The notes under the pieces are model-generated. The model had not been told where the DNA came from. It saw only the letters and a list, made by a program, of their open reading frames with translations, and made no database searches. Shown piece after piece: positions 35,801 through 46,925 of a stretch of DNA of 64,000 nt. The translations under genes were made by a program, and so were the position numbers. Origin of the DNA: Punica granatum (lineage: Eukaryota; Streptophyta; Magnoliopsida; Myrtales; Lythraceae); NCBI RefSeq assembly GCF_007655135.1, contig NC_045131.1, positions 23,606,001 through 23,670,000 of the forward strand, given 5' to 3'. Position 1 is the stretch's first letter. Each line of letters opens with the position of its first letter.

Positions 35801-37291
35801 AATGTTGTCTTCATGGTGTGCTAATAGCATTATATTGATTAATAGACAAAAGAAATTTCTTTTTTATGACAGAGAAAGATTGGAAAGAATTTCTGCGCCC
35901 TTATGTGTACTCATAAAGGCTATAGAAGTATTGAGCTTAAAATGGAAACATCAGTGTGGAGAAAAGTGTAATGCTAAAAGAGTGATTGTGCAGTCTCAAG
36001 AACATATATAGCCTGAAAGTGTGGCAGAGGTGAGGGCAGAGGCCTCTGCACCTTGACCTGAGCCAGAGAATTTAAGCATGGAGACCTCGATCAGGTCTTT
36101 TATTGGTGACTTGATCTGGTCCTGGTTTTCGAATTTGTACCAGTCACTAGTCAACTCGAGTTTACGAATTGACTCTCGTGATTTTAATAAGCTAGAGCCA
36201 CTCAGTTGAATCTGCTGGGCAGACCCTTTTTTCTTTTTAATTAGAAGTCAAATTAATAGATAGTGAAATCCATACCCGATACCTTGGAATTACTTTTGGC
36301 ATGGGATTGGATATTGAATTTGGATTTCACCACTTTGATATGTACTTTGTGACGCTCTTGGTTATATGAGTTCAATTTCTAACTAATTTCAGACGATTAT
36401 TATGAAATTCTTCCTGGTTTACATCAATAATCTAACTCCTCGTGATAAATTTTTTCAAGCGTGTTTGTGTCGCTGACAGCAGAAAATATACCTTTGCTTG
36501 ATGATCTGTGGACTTCTGTTTCTTCTGATGCCTTTTGTTTCTGTTTTCGTGGAAATATTTTGATTCAGGCTCGTCATAACAAGGCGATCTCCAGAGACAC
36601 ATGGTCTCAACTATTGGAGTTTGCAAGGGTAAGTCTTTTCTTTTGGATGATACTAGATTCTCAACGATTTGCTTTATTAGCACCTTTTGTATTCACATTA
36701 ATGTGGATAGTTTTGTTCGTGTCCCTTAAAATTATTCATGCATCTTAAATATCAATCTTCAAGTCTCAGCAGGTCTATATTTCTTTTTTCTAGAGTATAT
36801 CCAAGTGGGTTACAAAGCTAGTGATGTGCAAGATGCCCCTGGCCAGCTAATGACTTTAGAATCTAATGAGAAGAAGATTAAATAGTAATTTATTTAATAA
36901 TCCAAAGAAATTGGAGAAAAAACCAATTTCTGTAATCTGTTGCGGTTGAAATACAAATAGGGTCGTGGAAATCATGGCAGTTTTCCTGTTCATGAGGATG
37001 TTATAATGGAGATTACTTTTCTTCAAACTGAGAAATGAAAGGTTTCACTCTTGACCAACTTGCTTGAGACATCTTAGTCGGTGAGTTTTATGGTCAACTT
37101 TTGCGGAGCTCTTGGGAATAAATCATTTACTATCATGCTCTTTAATGGTGTAGATGGTGGATCCGAAACTGTCAAATTATGATGCAGAAGGTGCCTGGCC
37201 ATATCTTATTGATGAGTTCGTGGAGTATTTGCATGAAATCGGCATCATCCAGAAGAGTGGAGAAGACGGTGTCTCCACCCAAAAGTGGTAG
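32817..37291 (+). CDS. DCN1-like protein (defective in cullin neddylation), 11 coding exons
   Basis: Exons: 32817-32819, 33072-33133, 33705-33841, 34043-34101, 34284-34307, 34651-34733, 34830-34894, 34985-35034, 35268-35369, 36569-36628, 37154-37291. Phases join without a break to give 260 residues. The first coding exon is the ATG alone; exon 5 is 24 bases. The intron after 33841 starts GC instead of GT (AAAG|GCAAGC), the others being GT-AG. The protein begins [15 protein letters not shown] and has an N-terminal UBA-like region (about 8-45) and the cullin-binding PONY/DCUN1 domain (about 60-245), with hallmark [11 protein letters not shown] and [22 protein letters not shown]1-like proteins act with E2 and RBX1 as co-E3 to transfer NEDD8 to cullins, which activates SCF-type ubiquitin ligases. 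It closely resembles plant DCN1-like protein 2 types. The C-terminal ~12 residues are less conserved. Confidence 0.95.
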
Positions 37292-39430
37292 TTGCATTCG
37301 TATTGTATCTGGTGTCGATGATTTGAGACCTGGTTCCAAAAATTTGATGCGATTACAGTTTTAATTGGATGGGCTGACTGTAAAATAACTGGGAGTGTAG
37401 TTCAGGATTTCAGTTCCATGCCCGGATTAGAGACATGGCATTCAGTTTTATAATTGCGAATGTTGAAAGGAATACTGTTGATTTGGTGTACTGTGAAATT
37501 TTCTTCGACTCGTAGCTTTGGATTGCCTTGGGTGTTACCGTTGTCATGACGAGTGCTTGTAAGCCTTAAAAGTTAGAAATTTGGGAATGTTCAGTTGCAG
37601 TGCTGTACGCATTATATTTGAGCTAACCTGTGGAGCCGCATTAATTTGCCGATTTTCGAAATGAATCTTAATCTGTCCATCACGATCTTTCACTTTGAGT
37701 CTCATATTTGATCCAAATTGTGGGATTTGGTGGAGACACCCGAAGGGAACATCGCAACTTGGATTAGAGCCTATCACCTGGCGATGATATCTACTCCTAG
37801 TTGAGTTATTTGGTGCGATCACGAAAATTCTCGAGGATTTGAAGCTCATTCTTACCAAAGAGATGCTTGGTTTGTACGCTAAATCTTGTTTGGTGAATGA
37901 TGCCTCCAATCCGAAATGAGGGAACGATTGAGCCATAAACGAGGAATTGAGTAGACCGAGGGCGATCGAGTGAGGACTCAAAATGATAACCTAAATGGAG
38001 GCAGACAGCGACTAACTGTATATAGCTGCCCAATTGCACAATCTAGCTGTTGGCTATTACTCATTAATTATTGTTTGGGAAGATATTTATATACATATAC
38101 TGTTTTTTTTGGGTAGAATATACGTATTCTAGTCATGTAATCACTTAAAAAAAAAAGACTAGCCATGTAATCCGTGCATTGTACATGATAGAATATAATT
38201 CAATTTTCTTTTTTGTCAATTTAGTTCTATATTATATGCGTATTTCAAACTATTATATATTGTAATTTATGGTCAATAAATATATATTTGATTATATTTG
38301 ATATATATTATATAGTATTATGTTATATATGTTGTAAATTCGTGATTAAAAAATTGGATTAAAAATCACCCTGCAAGTATATATTATTAGAAGAAATATC
38401 TATGTCTGTTAATTTATATATGTTATATGTAATTATACATTAATATATTTTTACTATAATATATATTTGTTTTGATACTATTGTTTACGTTATTATATTT
38501 TAATTTTTTATCTAAAAAAAATTCAAGATTATTAAATATTATATGAATAAAAAAATCTTGTCAAATAATTACGAGAATATTATGTTATATTTGTATCTTC
38601 TAAAAATATTCATTCAATCTAAATAAACAATTTAAAATTTTGTGATTTATTAAATATTATCAAATTAATAGTATTTGATCAAAAAATTAGAAAAAAAATT
38701 ATTTTATTCGAATCTTGTCATAAAATATCTTTCAAAAATTGAAAGAAAACTATTTTTATTAGAAATAATTCTAAAATTTAAAAAATTAAGAAAATTTCAT
38801 TCGTAGTTCAGATGTTCTAAGGCCATCTGACTAGTTCCACCATATATTTGCATATATATATATATATATATATATATCATTCAAATTGTGGAATTCAATG
38901 GTTAATAACAAGGAACTATATTCATCACTGATTCATTTTGTTGAAGACCAAGATGCACTGAGTTTGAAAAAGAATCTAGTTTGATAAATAATCTAGGAAA
39001 AAAATAGCACTGAAATTAAATATATATTTGTATAAGGAGTATCTGTAATTTATTTATTGACCACGTGATGATAAAAATTTAAATCTAACTTAATCTTTAT
39101 TATTTATACATACATGTCGATCGGAATCATAGTTCACGACATTAAGCAACTATCCGAAGAGTATTTTGGGGTAAGAGTTACTGACATTCGATTAGATTCA
39201 AGGGCTTGCGAGATCGATATTGCGGTGAGCTATCAAATTCTAGATTCCCAAAGATATACCGTACCTCTGATGATATTTTAGCTTAACCCCAAGGTAACAA
39301 GGAAAACTAGCCGTTTTTTTGATTCGGATTAGGAAATTATAATTACAGCTATTTCTCAAATTAAGAAACTAACGCGGACTCTACTTCTTCTGAATTAGGA
39401 AATATTTCAAGAGTCAAGTCACTCACTCGC
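37292..39430. other. 3' flank of the DCN1-like gene and CAF1 upstream region
   Basis: About 37292-37510 is likely 3' UTR. Minus-strand frames at 37544-37981 (145 residues) and 37806-38039 overlap in different frames; I recognise no family and would not call them genes. 38060-38800 is extremely AT-rich with a TA repeat at about 38846-38876. Confidence 0.35.
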
Positions 39431-39490
39431 TCACCGCGTTCTGTTTCATTCTCCGATCACTCACCGCGCTCTGTTTTCATTCTCCGATTA
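39431..39490 (+). repeat. 30-bp tandem duplication in the CAF1 5' leader
   Basis: TCACCGCG(T/C)TCTGTTT followed by CATTCTCCGAT occurs at 39431 and again at 39461. It lies within the pyrimidine-rich region 40-100 bases before the CAF1 ATG, so it is probably 5' UTR or core promoter. Confidence 0.85.
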
Positions 39491-39527
39491 CTCCCCCTTT
39501 TCTCTTTCCGATTATCGATCCATCGCC

Positions 39528-40442
39528 ATGGAGATTGCGAGACCTGTGATTGTCCGAGAGGTCTGGGCGCAAAACCTGGAGAAAGAGTTCGCCTTGATAC
39601 GTGTGGCCCTCCCCGGTTGCAGAATCGCTGCTATCGACACAGAGTTCCCAGGTCACATCTTCAAGTCCCAAGTCGACGGCCACCTGATCGCCCACCTCCC
39701 TCCTGCGGAGACCTACGAGCTGATGAAGTCGAACATTGACGCCCTCGAGATCATTCAAGTGGGTCTCGCCCTCTCCGACTCCTGCGGCCGGCTTCCTCAC
39801 TTCGGCACTCCGTTTTCCTATGTGTGGCAGTTCAATTTCCAGGATTTTGACATCGAGACCAATGCATATAATGAGGAGTCGATCAACCTGTTGAAATCCC
39901 AGGGCATTGATTTCTCGAAGAACAGGGAGATGGGTATCTCGTCCCGCGACTTCGTGAGGCAGCTATTCCTCTCTGGCCTCATCGGTGGTGGCCGTCCCAT
40001 TAGTTGGGTCACTTTTCACGGGTCCTACGACTTCGGGTTCATGATCAAGATGCTGACCCGGCAACCCCTTCCGACCCACATGCTCGATTTTCTGAGATTG
40101 TTGAAACGCTTCTTCGGGTTCTGCATTTACGACGTGAAGCACATGATCAAATCTTGTGACGGCCTTTACGGGGGCCTAGAGCGGGTCGCGAAGTCCCTCA
40201 ATGTTGATCGAATCGCTGGTAAGAGCCATCAGGCTGGGTCCGACAGCCTCCTCACCCTTCAAACATTTTTCAAGCTGATTGGGAGCCGGAAGCCATTCAC
40301 AGACAACACTGAGGGTATGGCTCTGTTCAGGTTTTGTTCGGTGCTGTTTGGATTAGAAGCTCCTATGCAGTGGAGATGTTCCGGTCTTCTGTTCGGGTCG
40401 CATCTCCATTGGGATAACTTCCATGCTCGACACTTATGTTGA
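39528..40442 (+). CDS. CCR4-associated factor 1 (CAF1) family deadenylase
   Basis: Single exon, 304 residues, with a good start context (GCCATGG). CAF1 is a DEDDh 3'-5' exoribonuclease that shortens mRNA poly(A) tails within the CCR4-NOT complex, mainly in the cytoplasm. All catalytic residues are in place: D37 and E39 in AIDTEFPG, D168 in HGSYDFGF, and H234 and D239 in KSHQAGSDSLLT. Other family marks are SNIDALEIIQVGLALSD, VWQFNFQDFD, GIDF and YDVKHMIKSC. It resembles the intronless plant subfamily of stress-inducible CAF1 genes (CAF1-9/10/11 type). The usual C-terminal GVLYGL motif is represented by SVLFGLE at 271-277, after which ~27 extra residues run on where relatives usually stop within about five. 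This tail may be a stop-loss or lineage-specific extension. Confidence 0.93.
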   Translation: MEIARPVIVREVWAQNLEKEFALIRVALPGCRIAAIDTEFPGHIFKSQVDGHLIAHLPPAETYELMKSNIDALEIIQVGLALSDSCGRLPHFGTPFSYVWQFNFQDFDIETNAYNEESINLLKSQGIDFSKNREMGISSRDFVRQLFLSGLIGGGRPISWVTFHGSYDFGFMIKMLTRQPLPTHMLDFLRLLKRFFGFCIYDVKHMIKSCDGLYGGLERVAKSLNVDRIAGKSHQAGSDSLLTLQTFFKLIGSRKPFTDNTEGMALFRFCSVLFGLEAPMQWRCSGLLFGSHLHWDNFHARHLC

Positions 40443-41929
40443 TCTTTTAATTTCCGGAATATCAGATGTCTGAAAAGAATGCTATTTCTTGTAAATCCGA
40501 TAGGTGTTTTAGTCATATCTCCTTGTATATTCTGCATCCAAGTTCTACTGCAATTCTCTTTACCGTAAGCCTTCAGTATTTTTTTTTTTACAATTTGAAG
40601 AGGGTTCTGCCTTTCATTCTGATTAGTCGACCTCATCAGTTCAATCGCCTAATCTTGTACTGGTAATCCAGTAGATGGTAACGTTGAAAATTTTACATGC
40701 AATTGTGAGCGAATCGGTCGATGGCATGGCCTTTCAATATCATAAAACAGTATAAGAGAACTTTACTGCAAAAGGAAAATCAGTTTCGGAAACTAAACTC
40801 TTAACAAGCAAATGAAGTAGGAAAAGGCATTCTCCTGGCTCATTGTATTACCAAACCAGGAACTAATCGCCATTTTTGTGTGTTCGTTCCATAAAGCATG
40901 TGGCAACACATTAAGCCTCCGTTTGATTCAATGAAAATAAAATCCACAGAAAATGAATTCTCGGAAAGTAATTGTCCAAGAGATAATAAGCTAGCTAGAA
41001 GAAAGTGCATAAAAAGAAGGGGAAAAACGTAGTTTACAACTGCAGGATGACTCTATCCGTGATTTGGTAGCTCAATTTCGATATAGAAAAACCATTTAGC
41101 ACAGGCCTTATCGCCCGACAAGGAGAAAAATATATGGCTGGGGCTCTGTTTGAAGCCGCACCTGATCAGGGAGAAGCTGCACTAGTATTGACACAATGAG
41201 AACAGAATGAGGATGGCACCATGAGCTAGGCCCTTTTATTCTCGGATTTTGTTCTGTTACCCCTTTCTTTTAATCAAATATGTTATGCCATTCGGTTCGA
41301 TTTGGATTTCATATGTTGCGTCTGATCCAAGAAGGATACAGCTTGGTAACTAGTATCTCCAGTTTATCTTTTTTTCTTTTATTTGCTGGATGAGTATCCA
41401 TTATTATTAATCATGTACGATAATGTCATAATAGAAACTAATGTCTAACTTAAGCCTCAATAAATTACTTATGTGACCGTGAGAGTCAGAGGTTTAGAAC
41501 ATCAGGCAACTCGCAAGAGAGTACTTGAGTCTGATATCACGACTTCAAGGCTCGATATAGCACAAAACAATCGAACTCTGCATTTCCAAAGATATTCTAA
41601 CGATTGGGGCCTAGCTCAGGATGACAAGAATTTTTCTACTCTCTTGGCTTTCTCAAAGAACGTAGTTCCCTCATGAAAATCTGATTGGATATGGTAAGAA
41701 CACAAAGAAAAGAAGCATAAATTCTACTTGTTCGTTGTAATGCTTCTTATTTCATGGGATACATCTCTTCTTCTATTTCCATCTTTGTAATTTAGCAATG
41801 GGTATTCACCGTACTGTCATGTGAACAATTAATGTACCATCTTTGATCATGAAAAATGCAATTTCTGCGAGTTCTACCTTTTAACTGTACGCTCAGTTGA
41901 TAAGTTAAATATGCTCTGACTGACTTCTA
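40443..41929. other. Intergenic, nothing recognised
   Basis: About 40443-40680 is probably CAF1 3' UTR. The rest shows no gene. An open frame at 41473-41676 has no family signature. Confidence 0.35.
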
Positions 41930-42852
41930 TGGGATCTTAAAAACGATGAAAAATCCAAAGTTTTTCCACGAAGTAGCCTAATGTTAAGCTTGGAACCCGT
42001 GATTTACCTTACCTTCTTTTTTGAGTGAACTGTTCTAATGACATTTGAGTTTCTGTTTAGTCTTCTCAATCATTTGAAGTCGCTGATCTTTGTATGCTAG
42101 TCATGTTTTATTCCTTATTCTTTTGTCGAATTCTATTTTCTTTACACAAATCCCTCATGCAGAAAAGTAATATTTTCTCTATTTCGCAGCATAAATTGGG
42201 CAGAGGCGAACGCAATAAAGTTTAGTCATCATTCAGTTTCTGGATTTCAATGAAAGGGAAGTACACCATTGAAGAAGGCTCAGCTTCCGTCTGTATAAAC
42301 GATTTACCATTTGATGACGATGCTATAATCTTACAGTTAAGCAAGTTAATTTGTACATCTGATATCGCATTTGCCTCAACTTGGTTTCAATGTCCAAATC
42401 TCTGATTGGAGCTTCAATTGCTTCTCCTTTGAATTTCCTTTCATGAACTCGGCATGTGACTCGACGACAAGTTGCTCTTGAAATTGGTGTTGTTTGTGGA
42501 CATGATGCTTGACTACTGGATTACTACAGTGGCATTTCGTTTGATGCCTAATTAGATTTTAAGATCTGAGCTTCCATTGGTTATCTGATTTCATTGGAGA
42601 CATGACATCAATTTCGTTGGAGTTGGAGATATGCACGATGTTGCTCGACTTCTTACAGGACCCCTTGAAAGACCTAACTTCTAATGTTTATATTCTACAT
42701 CATCGAACTAGTATCCGTACCATCCTCATGATATACTCGAGGATTTAATTTTTACAAATTTCATCTTCTCTTTAGATATGGTATACTGCATCTGTTTGAT
42801 ATGAATTTGATTTTTATCGTAATATTTGTCCATGGCATCACTCGTCATCTTT
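41930..42852 (+). pseudogene. Scrambled partial duplicate of the DCN1-like gene
   Basis: Several blocks match the intact gene at 32817-37291. About 41935-42005 matches intron 5 (34427-34500) and lies out of order. About 42050-42240 matches the end of intron 1 plus exon 2. About 42540-42600 matches intron 2 (33550-33615). About 42640-42845 matches intron 3 through exon 4 (33860-34090). Exon 2 survives as a frame reading HKLGRGERNKV and then TAG (42223-42225), where the intact gene has Gln. Exon 3 is missing, and the exon 4 start, including its acceptor, is deleted. Introns are retained, so this is a DNA duplicate. It ends where the minus-strand Harbinger transposase remnant begins. Confidence 0.85.
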
Positions 42853-42854
42853 AT

Positions 42855-43500
42855 AACATGCATTCCCGTACTCTTCAACTAATGCATACAGCCAATCTTC
42901 TCTGCATATAGTATTATGGAGGACACAACATGCTAGAACAATATTTCCATGCTTGCAAATGGGAAAATTGGGCATCAAGTTTATTCTGGCAATTCATTTC
43001 TTCACTATACCAAAGCACCATTTAATAATATTGCGGACAGAAAATTTTCGTTGATTGAAAAGTTCATTCCTATTAGTTGGTCTCGGTCCGGAAATAAAAA
43101 TCATTTTAGTGATATCGTTCAATGCGATAAGGTGCAAAGAAGCCCGACATATTGAGTTAGCTAGCATCGACTACGTAATATTGGTCTACAAGAAAAGTAT
43201 TTAAAAATAGTTATGACGAATTAATAAAAAACGATTGCATATGAAAGATGAATCTTAAATCACATCCCACTATTGACTGATCTTGGAAAATTACTTTTGG
43301 ACTTAAAATTGTATAGATGAAAATTCATAAATCATTTGTCATGCCCTCCTAGCCAATCAAACAGTACGTGAACATCCTATTATGTGAACACGCAACCATG
43401 ACATTTTCTGTTAACATGGATCTGCCATCCTCGATGAGTTACTTGTTTAGATGCTAGGACATAAGTAGTTAGTCCCATCAGCGGTAACTATACAATCCTG
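42855..43500 (-). pseudogene. PIF/Harbinger transposase pseudogene, minus strand
   Basis: Read from 43500 downward: a segment matching the CI-AIDGTH region in degraded form, an intron ending at a TTGTAG acceptor near 43196, then YYVVDAS-stop-LNMSGFF, APYRIERYH, SVRNIIKWCFGIVKK, INLMPNFPI and GNIVLACCVLHN. These follow the DDE domain of PIF/Harbinger transposases (the YLVDAGYPN motif, the APYRGERYHL motif, the LRNVIERCFGVLKKRF motif). The second catalytic Asp of VDAG is kept, but the Glu of NVIERCFG is Lys here. Stops and frameshifts show it is dead. It is clearly related to 47843-48625, sharing the same intron position. Confidence 0.85.
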
Positions 43501-43731
43501 ATAAAAAGAATAATATATTAATATATTATCGTTAGGTAATCCTATATTTTGAAAATATATGAAATGAAATAATCAATTGAAAATTAATGCGGAATGAAGG
43601 AATTTTGAAAGAAATTATCATACTTACAGGCTGATATCTATATTACAAAAGGAAGAATGAGGGTGGTTGGGGAACTTCCTTATCCCAAAAATGCCCATAA
43701 AAAATAGAATAAAAAAATTAATAACAACTAA

Positions 43732-44030
43732 GGCTTTGTTTGGCCATTCCAACTATAAATAATTATATTTATTTGGGGTTGTAATAATTGTGTTGTTGAA
43801 TTATAGGAAAAAAGTGAGAAAAAATAATTAATAGTTGAGAGAAAGTAATGATTGTATTGTTAAATTGTGGAAAAAATAATGAATAGTTAAAAGAATTTAA
43901 TATTAAAAATTGAATTTAATAGTAGTTACGACAAAAAAAATTGAAGAAAATGAAAAAACTAATAATTGTATTGTTGAATTGAAAATATGTGGAATCAAAG
44001 TGGAGTAGAGTTCAATTTTTGTTAACTACC
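43732..44030 (+). mobile_element. MITE copy A
   Basis: An ~300-bp AT-rich element with repeated phrases (ATTGTATTGTTGAATTG, AATGAATAGTTGA, GAGAAAGTAATGATTG) shared with copies at 56894-57472 and 63466-63760. No coding capacity. The ends are diverged and no TSD was resolved. Confidence 0.7.
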
Positions 44031-44183
44031 TATTCTCTCTTCCCTTAATTTTCTCCCACTTTCTCTCTCTTCTCTCGCATTCTCTCTCTATTCCCCCAAC
44101 ACTCTTTCCCTCTCACTAATATCAAATGCATTCTTTTAATCTTTTTAATTCGTTTGGTCAATTGAAATTTTCAATTGATAATA

Positions 44184-44216
44184 CTAGCCTTCATGCACGC
44201 GCGAAGTGCGCGATTC
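44184..44216 (-). mobile_element. Candidate Helitron 3' terminus, minus strand
   Basis: On the minus strand: hairpin CGCGC-ACTTC-GCGCG, 10 bases, then CTAG followed by T (plus-strand ACTAG at 44183-44187). A stem-loop about 10-12 bases before a terminal CTRR, inserted before T, is the Helitron 3' signature. The 5' TC end and any Rep/helicase sequence were not found. Confidence 0.4.
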
Positions 44217-45689
44217 CTTTCGTGCTTGGGAGCAAACTCGAATATCGGTTTAATAGTTGTTCTCGGGCCTACGAACAAACTCGATTATGGAATTAACAGT
44301 CTCATTCATTCAATTATTGAATTGTACATATTAATACGTAAACCCACATTGTATTCAGATTAGAAAGCATGCCAAATTGAACACTTAAATCCATAGTCCA
44401 GTTTGCACTCATACACAAAACCATCGAAGCTTAAAAAAAAAAACAGAGAAAATTGGAAGTATATTTACTGGAAGGTAGTCTACTGGAGTAGCAGTTTTGT
44501 CCCGGTAGTGTAGAGGCGGACGGCTAGCGGGAAGGCTATTGGAGGAGACCAAAGATGTGAAGTTAATTGATAACAGGTATTATCGACTATCAGGAGGAGG
44601 ATAGCGACTGCTTTGAGTGATGGGTTCTAAACAACTTGGACACTATTTACGACCTGGAATGAGTAAATGTTAACTTTATCAATGAATTTTAAAAACTTGA
44701 GAAAATTTATCTTGCAAATGTAGGAAACAAATAGCTAAATACCCAAAAACACCTTTATACTGAGTATAGTTTGATAACATTCCAACCTGTCCTTTCGACT
44801 TTGAAATTTCACAGTAGATGTTAAAAATGAAAAGATACAAAATTTCAAATTTAGAACAACAAAGTGAAGTTGATACATGTGATAACAATAAAAAGAAAGA
44901 AGAATTTTAACACTGAAAAATGGCATGAGTATTAAACAGGAACGCCCAATAACTCCATAAATCATTATTCACTCACTTGGACCCATATACGGGATATGAA
45001 AGTTGGCCATATTATTGTCATGTTTAATTACTCGTTCGACAATCAAATTTCAGTAATCCATTATGGTTTGAGTTCAAAATTCAATGGTGGGACTACCAAA
45101 CAAAAAGTCCAGCTAAACAATTTATCTCAGACAAATAGCAGAATTAGCCAAAATCATATGCAATCAGTCAATTTTTATTTTATAAACAAAGAAAGATACT
45201 GGATTTACAGTATATCTGCGGAGAGAAAAGAAAAAAACTGATGCGACTTACCATGCAACTACAATGTCAACTGTCTAATGCTTGCTAGATGCTACGATAA
45301 TCTATGGTCCACTGCTAGTGACGGGCCAAAGAGCCTGTTAAACCTGCAGGCATGAATGCGGAATAGGACCATATGACAAACACGAATAACCGTATTTTGC
45401 CAACAGACAGCCCTATGTGAAGGCAACCATTATATGCTATCGGGAGATAACCAAGTGAGTCTTGAACAGATTTCCCGACTTGTATGTCAGCAAAGCTGTA
45501 AAAGTTAAATCAAAGATAACCCTACAATTGTAATCAAAGGAAGAAATCGAAGTCAGAATTGCTATAGTAAAGAGATGTTAATCCTCAACACATGAGAAAC
45601 GATGTCTTGATAATTTTTCAGTTTCAAATTTGTCGGAGAGAAAATTGGCCCCCACTGTCTGTCAATGGAAGTAGATTGTCCAAAGAGTG
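44217..45689. other. Intergenic, nothing recognised
   Basis: No intact gene. Open frames at 44679-44965 (minus) and 44996-45241 (plus) are AT-driven. Confidence 0.3.
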
Positions 45690-45782
45690 GACTCAAACAG
45701 CTGGTTTATATTATCTGCCATTATTGCAGATTGTCTTGATTAAGAACATCCCATTCCTTTGGGCATACTCCATGCCATCCTT
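45690..45782 (-). pseudogene. Rab5/ARA6-like small GTPase pseudogene exon
   Basis: On the minus strand from an AAG acceptor-like site near 45780 the sequence reads DGMEYAQRNGMFLIKT and, after a one-base frame change, SAIMADNINQLFES. In plant RABF1 (ARA6) and related Rab5 GTPases the corresponding exon reads DGME-AEKNGMFFIETSAKT followed by ADNINQLFEEI. The match covers the G5 guanine-specificity SAK region, here with K lost. The frame break and loss of the following exon show it is a relic. No GTP-binding P-loop exon was found nearby. Confidence 0.7.
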
Positions 45783-46148
45783 CAGAACAACATGAATTGC
45801 ATGAAATCCATTAAATTGAATACGGCAATTAAACGGTTAACAAAATAGAATCGGCTGCATATTGTTCCAATTACCTGATTAATGAGCTTCCGCTGAGGAT
45901 TCGCAAGGGAAAACTGATTGATTGGAGAGCCAGGGAGGGTCAGAGGAATCGTCGCCTGAGCGAGGCATGAGCGTCGGTTGGGAAGACAGGATCCCTAACA
46001 TCATATAATAAAAAATAAGTAATCGAAGACGATCCTTACCTGCGTGATGGGTTTCTGCTTAGGATTTTTGAGGGGGAGGTGTACCAGTAGTTGATTTGAG
46101 GCAGTTCGTGAAGATGCATAATCAGTTTGGTCCGGCGGGTTACAGGAA

Positions 46149-46576
46149 TTTTATTACATTAGTAATACATTACTTCAATCCCTTACTACTATACAAGACT
46201 ATTCCATTTTAGAAATAAAAATCATATAGAAAGTTTACATGATACCGTGCATAGCGGGGGTATCACTCTTCTGCGAATATATAATTATGCATATTAACAA
46301 ATACTACGTAATTTAGAAAATTTTGAAATGGTTAATATCTTAAAGTATGGGTATCTCTTCCCATTTTATCGAACTCTAAGTGCACACCTCTAATATTTCT
46401 CGGTTTGATAATTTCTTGTGATAAGTTTGCATATTGCCCTTAGTACCCGTCAGACCCATCGGGACGCCATCTCTATGAAGGAGATGAAGCTTTTTTGTCT
46501 TTTGTTTGTGGTCCGAGTTTCAATTGGTTCCAACATTTCACAGAAACTGTGTCCCGCGCATTTCGACGGTACAAAG
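46149..46576 (+). repeat. 430-bp direct repeat, copy 1 (unoccupied)
   Basis: Highly similar to 46926-47514, with shared CCCTTACTACTATACAAG, GATACCGTGCATA, AAGTATGGGTATCTCTTCCC and AACATTTCACAG. Copy 1 lacks the SINE that interrupts copy 2. The nature of the repeat (segmental duplication or old transposon pair) is unknown. Confidence 0.9.
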
Positions 46577-46925
46577 AAAAAATAATAATTCTTTTGGGTA
46601 TTTTAGTCAGAAGATATAAATATTCTCTCTTTTTCTTTTCACAATTTTCTCCCTCTTCCCGACAACAATGCTCTCCTTCCGTTCCATTGTCTCTTTCTCT
46701 AATCTCTGCCTGACGTTCAAATCATTATTTTTCTCTGGGATCTATAGAACAGATTGCAAAGGGTGGAGAGGGAACAACAGCTATCAGAGGATTGACGAGT
46801 AGGTGATGGGCCGGCGGGAAGGAAATTTCGATGGGGGTTTCATTAAAGCAACTCTGTCATTCTCTCAGTAAGAGGTACAATAGGCTACGAGGTGGATACG
46901 GAGACAGAGACATGCCATGACATGA

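Noticed and set aside
37544..37981. Minus-strand 145-residue frame downstream of the DCN1-like gene
   Set aside because: It overlaps another frame, lies in the likely 3' flank of an expressed gene and shows no recognisable family motif.
44510..44570. Possible tRNA gene (GTAGTGTAGAGG-like phrase)
   Set aside because: No acceptor stem pairing or TPsiC box at the proper distance.
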